NCBI RefSeq assembly: GCF_020215665.1
Contig: NZ_CP084061.1
Location: 2,264,001-2,328,000, forward strand
Direction of reading: 5' to 3'
DNA: 64,000 nt
DNA from: Blautia parvula
GTDB taxonomy: Bacteria > Bacillota > Clostridia > Lachnospirales > Lachnospiraceae
This document shows positions 1 through 7,793 of this stretch, in pieces. Numbering within the stretch: position 1 is the stretch's first letter; every line of letters begins with the position of its first letter. Below the pieces are notes generated by a model. It saw only the letters and a list, made by a program, of their open reading frames with translations, made no database searches and had not been told where the DNA came from. Both the position numbers and the translations under genes were made by a program.

Positions 1-16
1 AATTCTTTTTCTTTCT

Positions 17-40
17 GTTCTGTATGTAAGAACTTCGTTC
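17..40. promoter_or_regulatory. Predicted IclR operator, distal copy
   Basis: The inverted repeat GTTCT-N7-AGAAC is followed by a further GTTC. It matches the site at 941-964 upstream of the iclR gene at 21 of 24 positions. It lies in the intergenic stretch at the left window edge, so the regulated gene is probably the next one to the left, on the minus strand. That the neighbouring IclR protein binds here is inferred from the duplicated site. Confidence 0.5.
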
Positions 41-143
41 TTTTTTGATGTTATGAGCATATCACACCTTGTTTAATTTTTCAATATCTTATGGGAATCT
101 TTTTCCTTTTTGTGCAAATTATCCAAATTTGACCTTTTATTTT

Positions 144-902
144 CTATAGACGTTTTTGAATATCATTTGCATATCGTTTGAGGATCTGTACGAAAATATC
201 CCGCTTCTCATCATCCATGCGAAGGGAAGGGGTGCTGATGCTCATGGCGCCCTCTACTTTGCCCAGGTGATTCAGCAGAGGAACTCCCACACATTTGACA
301 CCGAAGGTATTCTCCATGTTGTCCATAGCATAGCCGTCTCTCCTGGCATTCCTGACTTCCTCCCACAACTTCTCCTTGTCTGTAATGGTATAGTCTGTGA
401 ATGCCTTCTTCTCGCGGCTCAGAATCTCCTCCACTTCCTCATCCGTCATCTGGGAAAGGATGACCTTACCCACACTGGTGCAGTACATTTTTGAGCGCTC
501 CCCTGTGACCGACCTGCCGGGCAGCATCTGGCCTTCCGGATAGACTGCCTCCAGATAGACCACCTCATCTTCATGGGGAATGGCAAGATATACCAGCTCT
601 CCCGCCTCTTTTGCGATCTGATGCATATAGGGCAGCACTACCTTGGAAATAGTAAGGCTCTCCTTCAGCGCACGGCTGAGGGTAAACACTGCGGTCCCCA
701 GACTGAATTTCCCGGTCTCCGGGTCCTGTTCCAGATAATCCATAGCCTTAAAAGTCATTAAAATATTATGCACGTTGCTCTTGTATAATCCCAGCTTCTC
801 ACTGATCTCCGTCACACCCAGAGGTTGTTTTTCCACGAAACATCCCAAAATTTCCAAAGCCTTCTGCAGGCTTTTTACCTTGATTTCTCTCTCTTCACTC
901 AT
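144..902 (-). CDS. IclR family transcriptional regulator
   Basis: A 252-residue regulator of usual IclR length. Residues 10-65 form the winged helix-turn-helix (SLQKALEILGCF, then the recognition part KLGLYKSNVHNILMTF). From about residue 75 to the end is the IclR effector-binding domain, with the typical run CTSVGKVILS and a C-terminal AMSISTPS segment. A GGAGGG ribosome site sits 11 bases before the ATG. The gene is transcribed alone, after the terminator at 1036-1070. A palindromic site just upstream (941-964) recurs at 17-40, suggesting autoregulation plus control of a gene left of the window. IclR proteins often sense aromatic or sugar-acid metabolites; the ligand here cannot be told. 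Confidence 0.92.
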   Translation of the reverse strand: MSEEREIKVKSLQKALEILGCFVEKQPLGVTEISEKLGLYKSNVHNILMTFKAMDYLEQDPETGKFSLGTAVFTLSRALKESLTISKVVLPYMHQIAKEAGELVYLAIPHEDEVVYLEAVYPEGQMLPGRSVTGERSKMYCTSVGKVILSQMTDEEVEEILSREKKAFTDYTITDKEKLWEEVRNARRDGYAMDNMENTFGVKCVGVPLLNHLGKVEGAMSISTPSLRMDDEKRDIFVQILKRYANDIQKRL

Positions 903-940
903 AGCGGTTCGCCCTCCTGATTTTTATATAGGTGCCGTTT

Positions 941-964
941 GTTCCGTATATAAGAACCCTGTTC
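941..964. promoter_or_regulatory. Predicted IclR operator, autoregulatory copy
   Basis: GTTCC-N7-AGAAC followed by GTTC, centred about 50 bases upstream of the iclR start codon. It is nearly identical to 17-40. The position suits autorepression. The assignment to this IclR protein is inferred. Confidence 0.55.
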
Positions 965-1035
965 ATTATTGTACCTTACTAAAATATTACCATCTCCGAC
1001 CACACATTACAAGCATATGTTTACAAAGGATACGC

Positions 1036-1070
1036 AAAAAGCCGCATCCCGGCATAGGATGCGGCTTTTT
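1036..1070. terminator. Bidirectional intrinsic terminator
   Basis: Symmetric hairpin with arms AAAAAGCCGCATCC and GGATGCGGCTTTTT around a 7-base loop, with a T run on either strand. On the minus strand it ends the short transcript predicted from the promoter at 1196-1224 before iclR is reached. Confidence 0.85.
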
Positions 1071-1189
1071 GAACTTGGAGTGTCTGTGAATTCAAATCAG
1101 GCTTTTCTGTACCGTTTTATAAGCGGAGGGACGGCACGCCAGCCAATACTGTAATTTTTACGGTCATCGATCGGAGGAAGATTAACCGT
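1036..1189 (-). ncRNA. Candidate C-rich small regulatory RNA
   Basis: A promoter (1196-1224) and a strong terminator (1036-1070) on the minus strand delimit a transcript of about 154 nt. It begins with a hairpin closed by ACGGT/ACCGT whose loop carries CTTCCTCCG. A second hairpin follows (GTGCCGT/ACGGTAC) whose loop carries CCCTCCGC, then the terminator. C-rich loops complementary to the AGGAGG ribosome site are typical of Firmicute sRNAs that block translation. The only reading frame is 16 codons without a ribosome site. Transcription is predicted from sequence only. Confidence 0.5.
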
Positions 1190-1195
1190 GATATC

Positions 1196-1224
1196 ATCAT
1201 ACAACACCCGGCCCCTTCCCGCAA
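1196..1224 (-). promoter_or_regulatory. Promoter of the candidate small RNA
   Basis: -35 TTGCGG (1219-1224) and -10 TATGAT (1196-1201), 17 bases apart. The -35 lies in a GGCGGCTTGCGGG motif preceded by AACCCAGGGGG. The same arrangement occurs at the importer promoter at 7649-7677. Predicted start is near 1189. Confidence 0.65.
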
Positions 1225-1340
1225 GCCGCCCCCTGGGTTATAAAAGAGAAAAAGTTTCACTCTTTTTTCCCCGCCAAATAAGGGCTTTCTGCTGTGTCCG
1301 CAGTGTTTTTTCCCTGCCTGATTTCCCCATCCCGGGGTTC
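1225..1340 (-). promoter_or_regulatory. CsoR/CstR-type operator region (copy A)
   Basis: Begins 12 bases after the csoR-like stop. The distal motif is AACCCCGGGATGGGG (1325-1339) and the proximal motif is AACCCAGGGGGCGG next to the -35. Copy B at 7678-7793 has the same two motifs about the same distance apart. ACCCC-spacer-GGGG is the form of known CsoR operators, so the adjacent repressor is the obvious candidate. The sequence between the motifs differs from copy B and holds weak hairpins. Confidence 0.5.
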
Positions 1341-1351
1341 CTTGCAAAATC

Positions 1352-1636
1352 TTATTTCAGGAAAGAATCCAGAGCCTTGTTCAGGCGTTTCAGACTCTCC
1401 GTGTCTCCCTTTTCCAGAGCTTCCTCAATACACTCATCCATGTACTGTTTCAGCACTTCCTTCCCCGCACCGTTGACTGCGGAGCGCACAGCCGCAAGCT
1501 GGATCAGGACTTCACTGCAGTCGCGCCCCTCCTCCACCATACCGCGTATGGACTTCAGATGACCGGTAGCCCTGGCAAGACGGTTTACCATGCTTTTATC
1601 ATACTTCGTACCTGTGTCTTTTTTCTCTTCTCTCAT
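1352..1636 (-). CDS. CsoR/CstR-family repressor (DUF156)
   Basis: 94-residue all-helical tetrameric repressor of the CsoR/RcnR/CstR family, with the landmark run RLARATGHLKSIRGMVEEG. The first ligand Cys is in RDCSEVL. At the CsoR His61 position, 25 residues on, there is Tyr (KQYMDEC), and the second Cys is 4 further on. C-Y-C lacks the copper-binding His and resembles CstR-type persulfide sensors more than Cu(I) CsoR. That inference rests on two positions only. Last gene of the importer operon that starts at 7544. AACCCC-N5-GGGG sites at both operon ends suggest it represses its own operon and the small RNA. Confidence 0.85.
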   Translation of the reverse strand: MREEKKDTGTKYDKSMVNRLARATGHLKSIRGMVEEGRDCSEVLIQLAAVRSAVNGAGKEVLKQYMDECIEEALEKGDTESLKRLNKALDSFLK

Positions 1637-1670
1637 CGCACAGTTCCTTTCTCACTCCCTTTGCGCCCTG

Positions 1671-2258
1671 TCAGCAATAGATCTCCTCCCCGCCGGCAGA
1701 GTCCCAGGGATATCCCATCTGCCGGGCTGCCTCTGCTGCCACGTCAATGTCGATCTGGTCTGCCACCATCCAGAGTGTCATATCCAGCCCTGCAGCTGTA
1801 CTGCTGCAGGAGTAGTATTTTCCGTCTGCCACCACCCTGGCCCCCTCGATTCTCTCAATACCCGCTGTAAACATCCTGTTCCAGTTCTTGTCAAGGGGAC
1901 AGTCCGCCAGCTTCCGCCTGTACAGAAGCCCTGTCTGTGCCAGGATCGCGGAGCCGCTGCCCACCATCATACAGGTATCTGCATTCTCTGCCGCCTGCTT
2001 CACCAGATTCAGAGTGCGCTCATCCTGCCACAGAAGGCGCCGCGCTCCTTTTCCTCCCGGAATCAGAAGAATACCTTCCACCTCCTCCGGGATCAGGAAA
2101 TCCGTCCATATCTTGGCCCCCTGCACGCTGTTTATCACATCCCCTGACACGGAGAGATAACGGATGTGGAAATATTTCTGCAGTTTCCCCAGTATCTCTG
2201 CCGGCCCGAAGATATCCATACACTCAAAATCATCAAACAGTACCATATTCACATCCAT
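1671..2258 (-). CDS. DJ-1/PfpI-family protein lacking the nucleophilic Cys
   Basis: About 195 residues with a DJ-1/PfpI fold: VLFDDFECMDIFGPAEIL at the N terminus, then LLIPGGKG, then the nucleophile-elbow region. Active members carry a Cys at the elbow (typically CTG); here the segment reads VGSGSAIL, so the cysteine is missing. A role in binding or regulation is therefore likelier than hydrolase or glyoxalase activity. The chosen start overlaps the end of the ATPase gene by 26 bases, implying translational coupling. It lies between the ATPase and the CstR-like repressor in one operon. A start 8 codons upstream is possible. Confidence 0.75.
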   Translation of the reverse strand: MDVNMVLFDDFECMDIFGPAEILGKLQKYFHIRYLSVSGDVINSVQGAKIWTDFLIPEEVEGILLIPGGKGARRLLWQDERTLNLVKQAAENADTCMMVGSGSAILAQTGLLYRRKLADCPLDKNWNRMFTAGIERIEGARVVADGKYYSCSSTAAGLDMTLWMVADQIDIDVAAEAARQMGYPWDSAGGEEIYC

Positions 2259-2895
2259 TTTTACACCCGCTTTCCTCCGCACATTTTATGTGATTCACCT
2301 GAGCCAGATTGATGGTCCTGGTACACACACAGTCTGCCAGGGCCATGTTGTGTGTGACTGCCAGCAGACCTATTTTTCTCTTTTCCACCTCACGCAGCAT
2401 GAGATTCCAGATCTGCGCCTGCGTGATCACATCCAGCATGGTGCTCATCTCGTCAGCCAGCAGAAAATGTGTCCCCCCGAACAGGGAGCGCGCCACGCAG
2501 AAGCGCTGCAGTTCTCCCCCGGAAAGCTCCCTCGGATACCGCTCCAGCCATTCCTCCTCAATCCCCAGGGCCTCCAGCACTTCCTCCCGGTACATGCCTG
2601 ACTCCTCCAGGACCTTCTTCATCTTCCAGCGGGGATTGATCGCCTTCTCCGGGTGCTGGCAGATAAGCTGCACCGGACAGACGCCTTTCTTTTCCATGGG
2701 TTTTCCATCCAGCAGGATTTCCCCCTCACAGGGTTCCAGATATCCCGCCAAAAGTTTTACCAATGTGCTTTTTCCGTAGCCGCTTGGCCCCACCAGGCCC
2801 ACCCGTTCCCCTTCCTCCATGGAAAAGTTCACATCTTTCAAAATCCACGGCCCGCCTGCATAACAAAACCCTAAATTTCTCGCTTCAAGTCGCAT
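2233..2895 (-). CDS. ABC importer ATPase, DppF/NikE-type
   Basis: 220-residue ATP-binding subunit. Walker A GPSGYGKST is near residue 36, signature LSGGELQRF near 125, Walker B FLLADEMST near 142, with the H-loop TH near 185. It is shorter than usual DppF/OppF proteins (300 or more residues) because the C-terminal oligopeptide-transporter extension is absent; the second ATPase of the operon has it. The start overlaps the upstream ATPase by 11 bases. Powers uptake by the importer at 2233-7544. Confidence 0.93.
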   Translation of the reverse strand: MRLEARNLGFCYAGGPWILKDVNFSMEEGERVGLVGPSGYGKSTLVKLLAGYLEPCEGEILLDGKPMEKKGVCPVQLICQHPEKAINPRWKMKKVLEESGMYREEVLEALGIEEEWLERYPRELSGGELQRFCVARSLFGGTHFLLADEMSTMLDVITQAQIWNLMLREVEKRKIGLLAVTHNMALADCVCTRTINLAQVNHIKCAEESGCKNGCEYGTV

Positions 2896-3829
2896 GTATA
2901 CACCTCACATATCCTCCCCTGATCTCGCTCATGGGAATATCATTTTCACACTCTTTTGTCTTATGGGGACATCTTGGAGAAAAGAGACATCCCTTTGGCA
3001 GATACCTGGCATATGGCTGAAATCCCGGAATGGGCCTGAAGCCGTTCTGGGGAAGTGCCTGCCACAGTGCTTTGGAGTATGGATGGCGCAGCTTTCCCGC
3101 ACCCTCCAGAAAATCTTCCGCCTTTGCCATCTCTACTGTGGTTCCGGCATAAAATACGGCGATCCGGTCAGCAATATGAAAGGCCAGGTCAATGTCATGG
3201 GTGATGAGCACCACTGCCTTTCCCTCGTCCGCAAGCTCGCGGAATACTTTAAGCGCTTCCAGAGCCATTTCCAGATCCAGGCCCGGTGTGGGTTCGTCCG
3301 CGATGATCAGGGAGGCGTCGCTTATGACAGCCGTTGACACCAGAACCCTGCGGGCCATGCCGCCTGAAAGCTGGAAGGGATAATATTTTTCTATTTTTTC
3401 ATCCAGATGGAATCTCTTAAAAATCTCCTTTTTGGAAATTTCCGCCTCTTTTCCCCGGTCGCCTCCCGTCACCTGTTTTCCCACTTTCATAAGGGGGTCC
3501 AGATAGGCGATGGACTGGGGCACCAGGGCGATCCGGGTACCTCTGAAAGCCTCCTTTTTCTTCTGGTCAAGGATCTCGCCCTTGTATGTGATACTGCCTG
3601 TGAGCCTGGCATTCTCCGGCAGGATTCCCACGACAGCATGGGCCAGAAGGCTTTTCCCGGAGCCGCTGGAGCCTGCGATCGCCACAATCTCCCCCGGTTT
3701 TACATCCAGGCTCAGGTTGGATATTACCTTCAGATCATATTGTTCCAGCCCCTTGTCATACATGTGGAAGGATACGGACAGGTCTTCCACTTTCAGCAGG
3801 GGCGCATTTTCCATTCGTTCTTTTTTCAT
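2885..3829 (-). CDS. ABC importer ATPase, DppD/NikD-type
   Basis: 314 residues. Walker A AGSSGSGKS is near residue 54, LSGGMARRV follows, then Walker B SLIIADEPTPGLD. The C-terminal oligopeptide/dipeptide extension holds the cysteine run CLFSPRCPHKTKEC, as in DppD/OppD, where it can bind an Fe-S cluster. Ribosome site AGGAG 8 bases before the ATG. First of two cytoplasmic ATPases paired with the permeases at 3839 and 4698. Confidence 0.94.
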   Translation of the reverse strand: MKKERMENAPLLKVEDLSVSFHMYDKGLEQYDLKVISNLSLDVKPGEIVAIAGSSGSGKSLLAHAVVGILPENARLTGSITYKGEILDQKKKEAFRGTRIALVPQSIAYLDPLMKVGKQVTGGDRGKEAEISKKEIFKRFHLDEKIEKYYPFQLSGGMARRVLVSTAVISDASLIIADEPTPGLDLEMALEALKVFRELADEGKAVVLITHDIDLAFHIADRIAVFYAGTTVEMAKAEDFLEGAGKLRHPYSKALWQALPQNGFRPIPGFQPYARYLPKGCLFSPRCPHKTKECENDIPMSEIRGGYVRCIHAT

Positions 3830-3838
3830 GTTCTACTC

Positions 3839-4705
3839 CTATTCATGTGCGCTGTACGGGTCTAAGATCTTCTTCATATTTTCACCCAGACGGTCAAAAA
3901 GCAGTACAATGACCACAAGCATAAGGCCCGGGAAAAATGCCAGCCACCACATGCCGGATGACAGGTATTTCATGGATTCCGACAGGATGATACCAATGGC
4001 GGGCTGCTCCGGCGAGAGGCCGAATCCCAAGAAGGTAAGGCCGGACTCATGCATAATGGCATGGGGAAAGAGAAGGATCAGACCGATGATAAACTGCGGC
4101 ACCATATGGGGCAGAATGTGATGTACGGTGATCCACCAGCTGGAATGTCCCAGCTTCTTTGAAACGCCTATATACTGCTGAGAACCAATCTGGAGCACCT
4201 CACTTCTTATAATACGGGCAAGCCCTGTCCAGTGGGTGACCGCCACGCCAATCAGTACCCCTTTTAACCCTTTTCCGCAGGCAAAGGAGATGAGGATCAG
4301 AAGCACAGTGTGGGGGATTCCCATAACCAGGTCTATGACCCAGTTGATAAAATGGTCCAGCCAGGAACGCCCCGTCGCTGCCGCCACACCCACGAACAGA
4401 GCGATCACGGCACTTACGCTTGAGGCGATCATACCCACGGAAATGCTGACCGAAAGCCCTTTTACCGTGCGCACCAGCATATCCCTTCCCAAAAGGTCTG
4501 TGCCGAAAGGATGCTCCAGGGAAGGTTTCAGCGCTTTTTTTGAAAAATCCGCCTGAATCAGGTCATCACTCAATAAGGCCCCCGACAGATATACGCCCAG
4601 GATCACGAAAAAGATCAGGGCGGCAAATAGTATGGTCTTTGTTCTCCGGTTCACGAAAATCCTTCGTCTCTGTGCACCGGATACCGCTGCAGTCATATCA
4701 CTCAT
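3839..4705 (-). CDS. ABC importer permease, DppC/NikC-type
   Basis: 288-residue inner-membrane permease. One N-terminal membrane segment (ILFAALIFFVILGVYLSGAL) is followed by the DppC landmark HPFGTDLLGRDMLVR and a five-segment BPD_transp_1 domain. The EAA loop region (near SEVLQIGSQQYIGVSKKLG) contacts the ATPase. It overlaps the upstream permease gene by 8 bases. Confidence 0.94.
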   Translation of the reverse strand: MSDMTAAVSGAQRRRIFVNRRTKTILFAALIFFVILGVYLSGALLSDDLIQADFSKKALKPSLEHPFGTDLLGRDMLVRTVKGLSVSISVGMIASSVSAVIALFVGVAAATGRSWLDHFINWVIDLVMGIPHTVLLILISFACGKGLKGVLIGVAVTHWTGLARIIRSEVLQIGSQQYIGVSKKLGHSSWWITVHHILPHMVPQFIIGLILLFPHAIMHESGLTFLGFGLSPEQPAIGIILSESMKYLSSGMWWLAFFPGLMLVVIVLLFDRLGENMKKILDPYSAHE

Positions 4706-5690
4706 TTCTGTATCCCTCCCTTATCTGCGGGTCCACGACCCCGTATATGATATTTGCCAGCATATTTCCCACGAAGACAAAGAGCGCTGAGAACAGGGTG
4801 ATCCCCAAGAGCAGCGGCACGTCAGAACCCATACCCGCCGCGGAAGCCGCAGCGCCCAGGCCGGGATAGGAAAACACATTCTCCGCCAGCACGGAGCCGC
4901 CGAAGAGCTCACTGAAAGAGCCGAACTGCATGGTCACGGCCGGCAGCATAATGTTGCGCAGCCCATGCCTTTTCAGGATACTCCACTTGGATTCGCCCCT
5001 GGCCTTTGCGAACATGACATACTCACTTTCCAGCACATCCACCAGTTTCTCTCTGGTGTGGAGCGCCACATTGGCAAAAGACAAAAAACTCAGTGTAAGG
5101 GCGGGCAGGATCAGGTGGTGGATTCTCTGGAGTATGGTCACCTGGTCCGTGGGAACGCCTTTCGGCACGCTCATGCCCATGGGAAACCAGCCCAGCTTCA
5201 CGGAAAATACCATGAGGAATACGATTCCGATCCAGAAGGTTGGAATAGAGCACATGATGAGACAGACCTTCTTTAGGACCTTATCCGGCCCTTTCCCGTG
5301 GAAGGCCCCCATCACACATCCCACCGTGAATCCGATGATCCCCGAGAACAGCCAGGCCGCCGCCATGAGCGCCAGGGAGGTGACGAATTTTTCTTTGATG
5401 ATATCCAGCACAGGTCTTCTGTAGATCAGAGACACACCGAAATCCCCCTGCAGAACAGACCTGCCCCAGGCGAAAAAACGTTCTACCGGCGGATCATTCA
5501 GCCCCCAGTATTCCGCTATCTTAGCTCTCTGTTCCATACTCACATTCGGCACAGCCCCCACATACTGCTGCACCGGGTCCACCGGAGACATGCTGACCAG
5601 AAGAAAGCTTATGATGCTGACCGCTATGAGAAGTGTTACCATGCGGAGCAGATATTTCCCCGTCAATTTCAGATAATACTTGTTTTTCAT
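4698..5690 (-). CDS. ABC importer permease, DppB/NikB-type
   Basis: 330-residue permease starting MKNKYYLKLTGKYLLRM, with ribosome site GGAG 7 bases upstream; in-frame codons as far as 5762 lack one. The N-terminal membrane helix is followed by the GDFGVSLIYRRPV landmark of DppB proteins and by BPD_transp_1 membrane segments. The EAA-type loop reads YVMFAKARGESKW. It follows the binding protein gene by about 150 bases without a clear terminator. Confidence 0.94.
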   Translation of the reverse strand: MKNKYYLKLTGKYLLRMVTLLIAVSIISFLLVSMSPVDPVQQYVGAVPNVSMEQRAKIAEYWGLNDPPVERFFAWGRSVLQGDFGVSLIYRRPVLDIIKEKFVTSLALMAAAWLFSGIIGFTVGCVMGAFHGKGPDKVLKKVCLIMCSIPTFWIGIVFLMVFSVKLGWFPMGMSVPKGVPTDQVTILQRIHHLILPALTLSFLSFANVALHTREKLVDVLESEYVMFAKARGESKWSILKRHGLRNIMLPAVTMQFGSFSELFGGSVLAENVFSYPGLGAAASAAGMGSDVPLLLGITLFSALFVFVGNMLANIIYGVVDPQIREGYRNE

Positions 5691-5843
5691 TCTGTCTCTC
5701 CATTTCATTTTCTCTTGTAAAAAACATACCGGAACGTGCAGATTGTCGGAATGAATTTTCAAACACGCTCCAGGACACGAACAGCCCCGAACGTAAAATC
5801 ATTCCTGCCGATTTACGTCCGGAGCAGCTTCTCCTGCTTTTAT

Positions 5844-7544
5844 TTATTTCCAGGTCCACTCTGCAAGGTTGGCAACCAGAGGCCACGCAGCACCGTGCGC
5901 ATGGATTCTCTGTTTTCCGATGTCCAATCCGTCTTTCACATAGTAGAGATGGGACATGTTCACATAGAATGCCCAGGGCGCTTCCCCTCTCATGGAAGTA
6001 CCGGTCTCACCATCCCACTGTGCTTTCTGCCACCACTGGTAAGACTCCTCTATGCTGAGGGAATTCATGGCCTTGTCAAGATATTCGTCTGTTTTTTCGC
6101 TGGTATAGAATTCCGGATTATAGAAGTCCGTCTTACCTGCATTGCTGCTGTGGTACAGCATATAGGAAGTCATGGGACTGTCTGAACCCCAGCCCATTAT
6201 CATGGGTTCTGAGAACATCCTCTTTACGGTGTCGTCCGCGCTGACGCCCTCCACCGTAATGTCAAATCCCATGTTTTCCTTTGCCTGGTTTGCCACTGAC
6301 ATGGCAACTGCCTGCCGCATGGAATCCCCCGCAAAATACATCAGGTTAAAGGCCAGCTTTGTGCCGTCTTTCTCCCTGATCCCATCGCCGTCCTCGTCTT
6401 TCCAGCCCGCTTCATCCAGAAGCTGTTTTGCGTGGTCCACATCTGTCTCAATGACCGTTTCCTCATTCCACCAGGGCATGCCGTCACACTCTGTATAGGC
6501 AGGTTTCGCAAATCCGTTCAGAGCCTCTTCCATGATCCTCTCCCGGTCAATACCGCAGCACAGGGCTTTTCTCACATTCACATCTGAAGTGATGTTGTTT
6601 CCGATCTTGTAGCCGTCCTCGGTTGTCTTTCCCTCATCCGGCACGGTGGGAAGGGTGATCCCGCGGTTGTCTACAGACTCCACTTCCTCCACGTGCATGC
6701 CTTCTATCTCATTGGTCGCAATCGTGGCGGATGTCAGGGCAATATCCACATCCCCGGCTTTTGCGGAGACAAATCTGGCGTCCTCCTCCTGTACCAGGAA
6801 CACTGCCTTTTTGATGGCAGGCTGTTCTCCGTAGTAATTTTCATTGGCCTCCAGGATGAACTGCTGTCCTTTGTCCCACTGTGTCAGCTTGTACGGACCG
6901 GAGCCAATGGTCTCCTCTGCGGACAGGCCGAACTTGTCGCTGTAGGATTTCTCGGGGACAATTCCAATCTGGGCAACTGTATAGATGAAGGTCACGCAGG
7001 GCTTGTTCAGTTTGAACTCCACTGTGGTGTCATCCGCTGCTGTACAGCTCTCCAGCATGGTGAGATCCATGTAGGTTGCCTTTTCCTTTGTGGTGTTGAA
7101 GGTAAACGCCACATCCGATGCCTTTAATGGCTCTTTGTCTGAAAATACCACGTCGTTTCTGATCTTAAAGGTCCAGGTCAAAGCGTCTTCACTGACACTG
7201 TACTCTGTAGCCAGGTCATTTTCCAGCTTGTCATCCCCGTTTACTCTCACAAGCGAGGAATACAGGGGGGAACCGGTGTAGCCGAACCCGGTGCAGGGGT
7301 CCCAGCTGTCCGCGTCATTGGAAAAGCCAATGGTCACCTCATCTTTTGCAGACGCATCTGCCTGTTCTTCCTTTGGAGCATCTGCCTTCGCTGACGTCTC
7401 CTCACTTTTCTGTTCTGTCTCATCGCTCTTCTGTTCCGTCTCCTTGGCGGAATTCGTACCGGAATCCCCTCCGCTCCCGCATCCTGCCAGCAAGGTCATA
7501 GTCATGGCCAGACAGCAGAGGACTGCCGCAATCTTTCTCTTCAT
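5844..7544 (-). CDS. ABC importer solute-binding lipoprotein (SBP_bac_5)
   Basis: 566-residue extracellular lipoprotein. Lipobox LLAGC is at residues 18-22, then a Glu/Lys/Ser-rich linker to about residue 65, then an SBP family 5 domain (peptide/nickel class), with landmarks ATEYSVSEDALTWTFKIR and NVRKALCCGIDRERI. First gene of the operon: binding protein, two permeases, two ATPases, DJ-1-like, CstR-like. The ligand is unknown. The family also takes nickel or metallophore complexes, and a CsoR-type regulator in the operon makes a metal- or sulfur-linked ligand worth considering. Confidence 0.93.
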   Translation of the reverse strand: MKRKIAAVLCCLAMTMTLLAGCGSGGDSGTNSAKETEQKSDETEQKSEETSAKADAPKEEQADASAKDEVTIGFSNDADSWDPCTGFGYTGSPLYSSLVRVNGDDKLENDLATEYSVSEDALTWTFKIRNDVVFSDKEPLKASDVAFTFNTTKEKATYMDLTMLESCTAADDTTVEFKLNKPCVTFIYTVAQIGIVPEKSYSDKFGLSAEETIGSGPYKLTQWDKGQQFILEANENYYGEQPAIKKAVFLVQEEDARFVSAKAGDVDIALTSATIATNEIEGMHVEEVESVDNRGITLPTVPDEGKTTEDGYKIGNNITSDVNVRKALCCGIDRERIMEEALNGFAKPAYTECDGMPWWNEETVIETDVDHAKQLLDEAGWKDEDGDGIREKDGTKLAFNLMYFAGDSMRQAVAMSVANQAKENMGFDITVEGVSADDTVKRMFSEPMIMGWGSDSPMTSYMLYHSSNAGKTDFYNPEFYTSEKTDEYLDKAMNSLSIEESYQWWQKAQWDGETGTSMRGEAPWAFYVNMSHLYYVKDGLDIGKQRIHAHGAAWPLVANLAEWTWK

Positions 7545-7648
7545 GTGTTCTGCTCCTTTTTCTGTTTCGCACTGCAGCTATTCAGTAGTCTGCACATTTA
7601 CTTTTTCTCATCCCGGAAGATATCCCGCTTCCGGTCTGTCTTGAATGG

Positions 7649-7677
7649 AGTATAACAGAGGGAAAAATGGCCCGCAA
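7649..7677 (-). promoter_or_regulatory. Promoter of the first importer operon
   Basis: -35 TTGCGG (7672-7677) and -10 TATACT (7649-7654), 17 bases apart. The -35 is embedded in the GGCGGCTTGCGGG motif shared with 1218-1229. Predicted start near 7642, leaving a leader of about 98 nt before the binding-protein gene. Confidence 0.65.
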
Positions 7678-7793
7678 GCCGCCCCCGGGGTTTTGAGAGC
7701 AAGGTTTTTTCAACCAAAAAAAGCCCGCAGACGGCAGGTTTTCTGCCGGCTGCAGACTCTCATTCTGAATCTGCGAACCCCATCCCGGGGTTC
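7678..7793 (-). promoter_or_regulatory. CsoR/CstR-type operator region (copy B)
   Basis: The distal site is the perfect inverted repeat GAACCCC-GGGAT-GGGGTTC (7775-7793), which begins at the stop codon of the upstream gene. The proximal site AACCCCGGGGGCGG overlaps the promoter region. Both motifs recur in copy A (1225-1340). The terminator of the preceding operon lies between them. Confidence 0.5.
7716..7753 (-). terminator. Intrinsic terminator of the aminopolycarboxylate-type operon
   Basis: On the minus strand a GC-rich stem (GCAGCCGGCAG pairing with CTGCCGTCTGC, A-rich loop) is followed by a short GC stretch and seven T. It separates the operon ending at 7792 from the importer operon starting at 7544. 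Confidence 0.8.

Noticed and set aside
1117-1347. A 76-codon reading frame on the minus strand across the operator region
   Set aside because: It has no ribosome site, runs through the conserved promoter and operator motifs, and its composition looks non-coding.
1218-7793. The importer operon as a mobile unit flanked by direct repeats
   Set aside because: The shared parts are confined to promoter and operator motifs; the sequence between them differs, so common regulation explains the similarity better.
7678-7793. A riboswitch in the leader of the first importer operon
   Set aside because: The conserved motifs lie upstream of the predicted transcription start, and the hairpin there is the terminator of the preceding operon.
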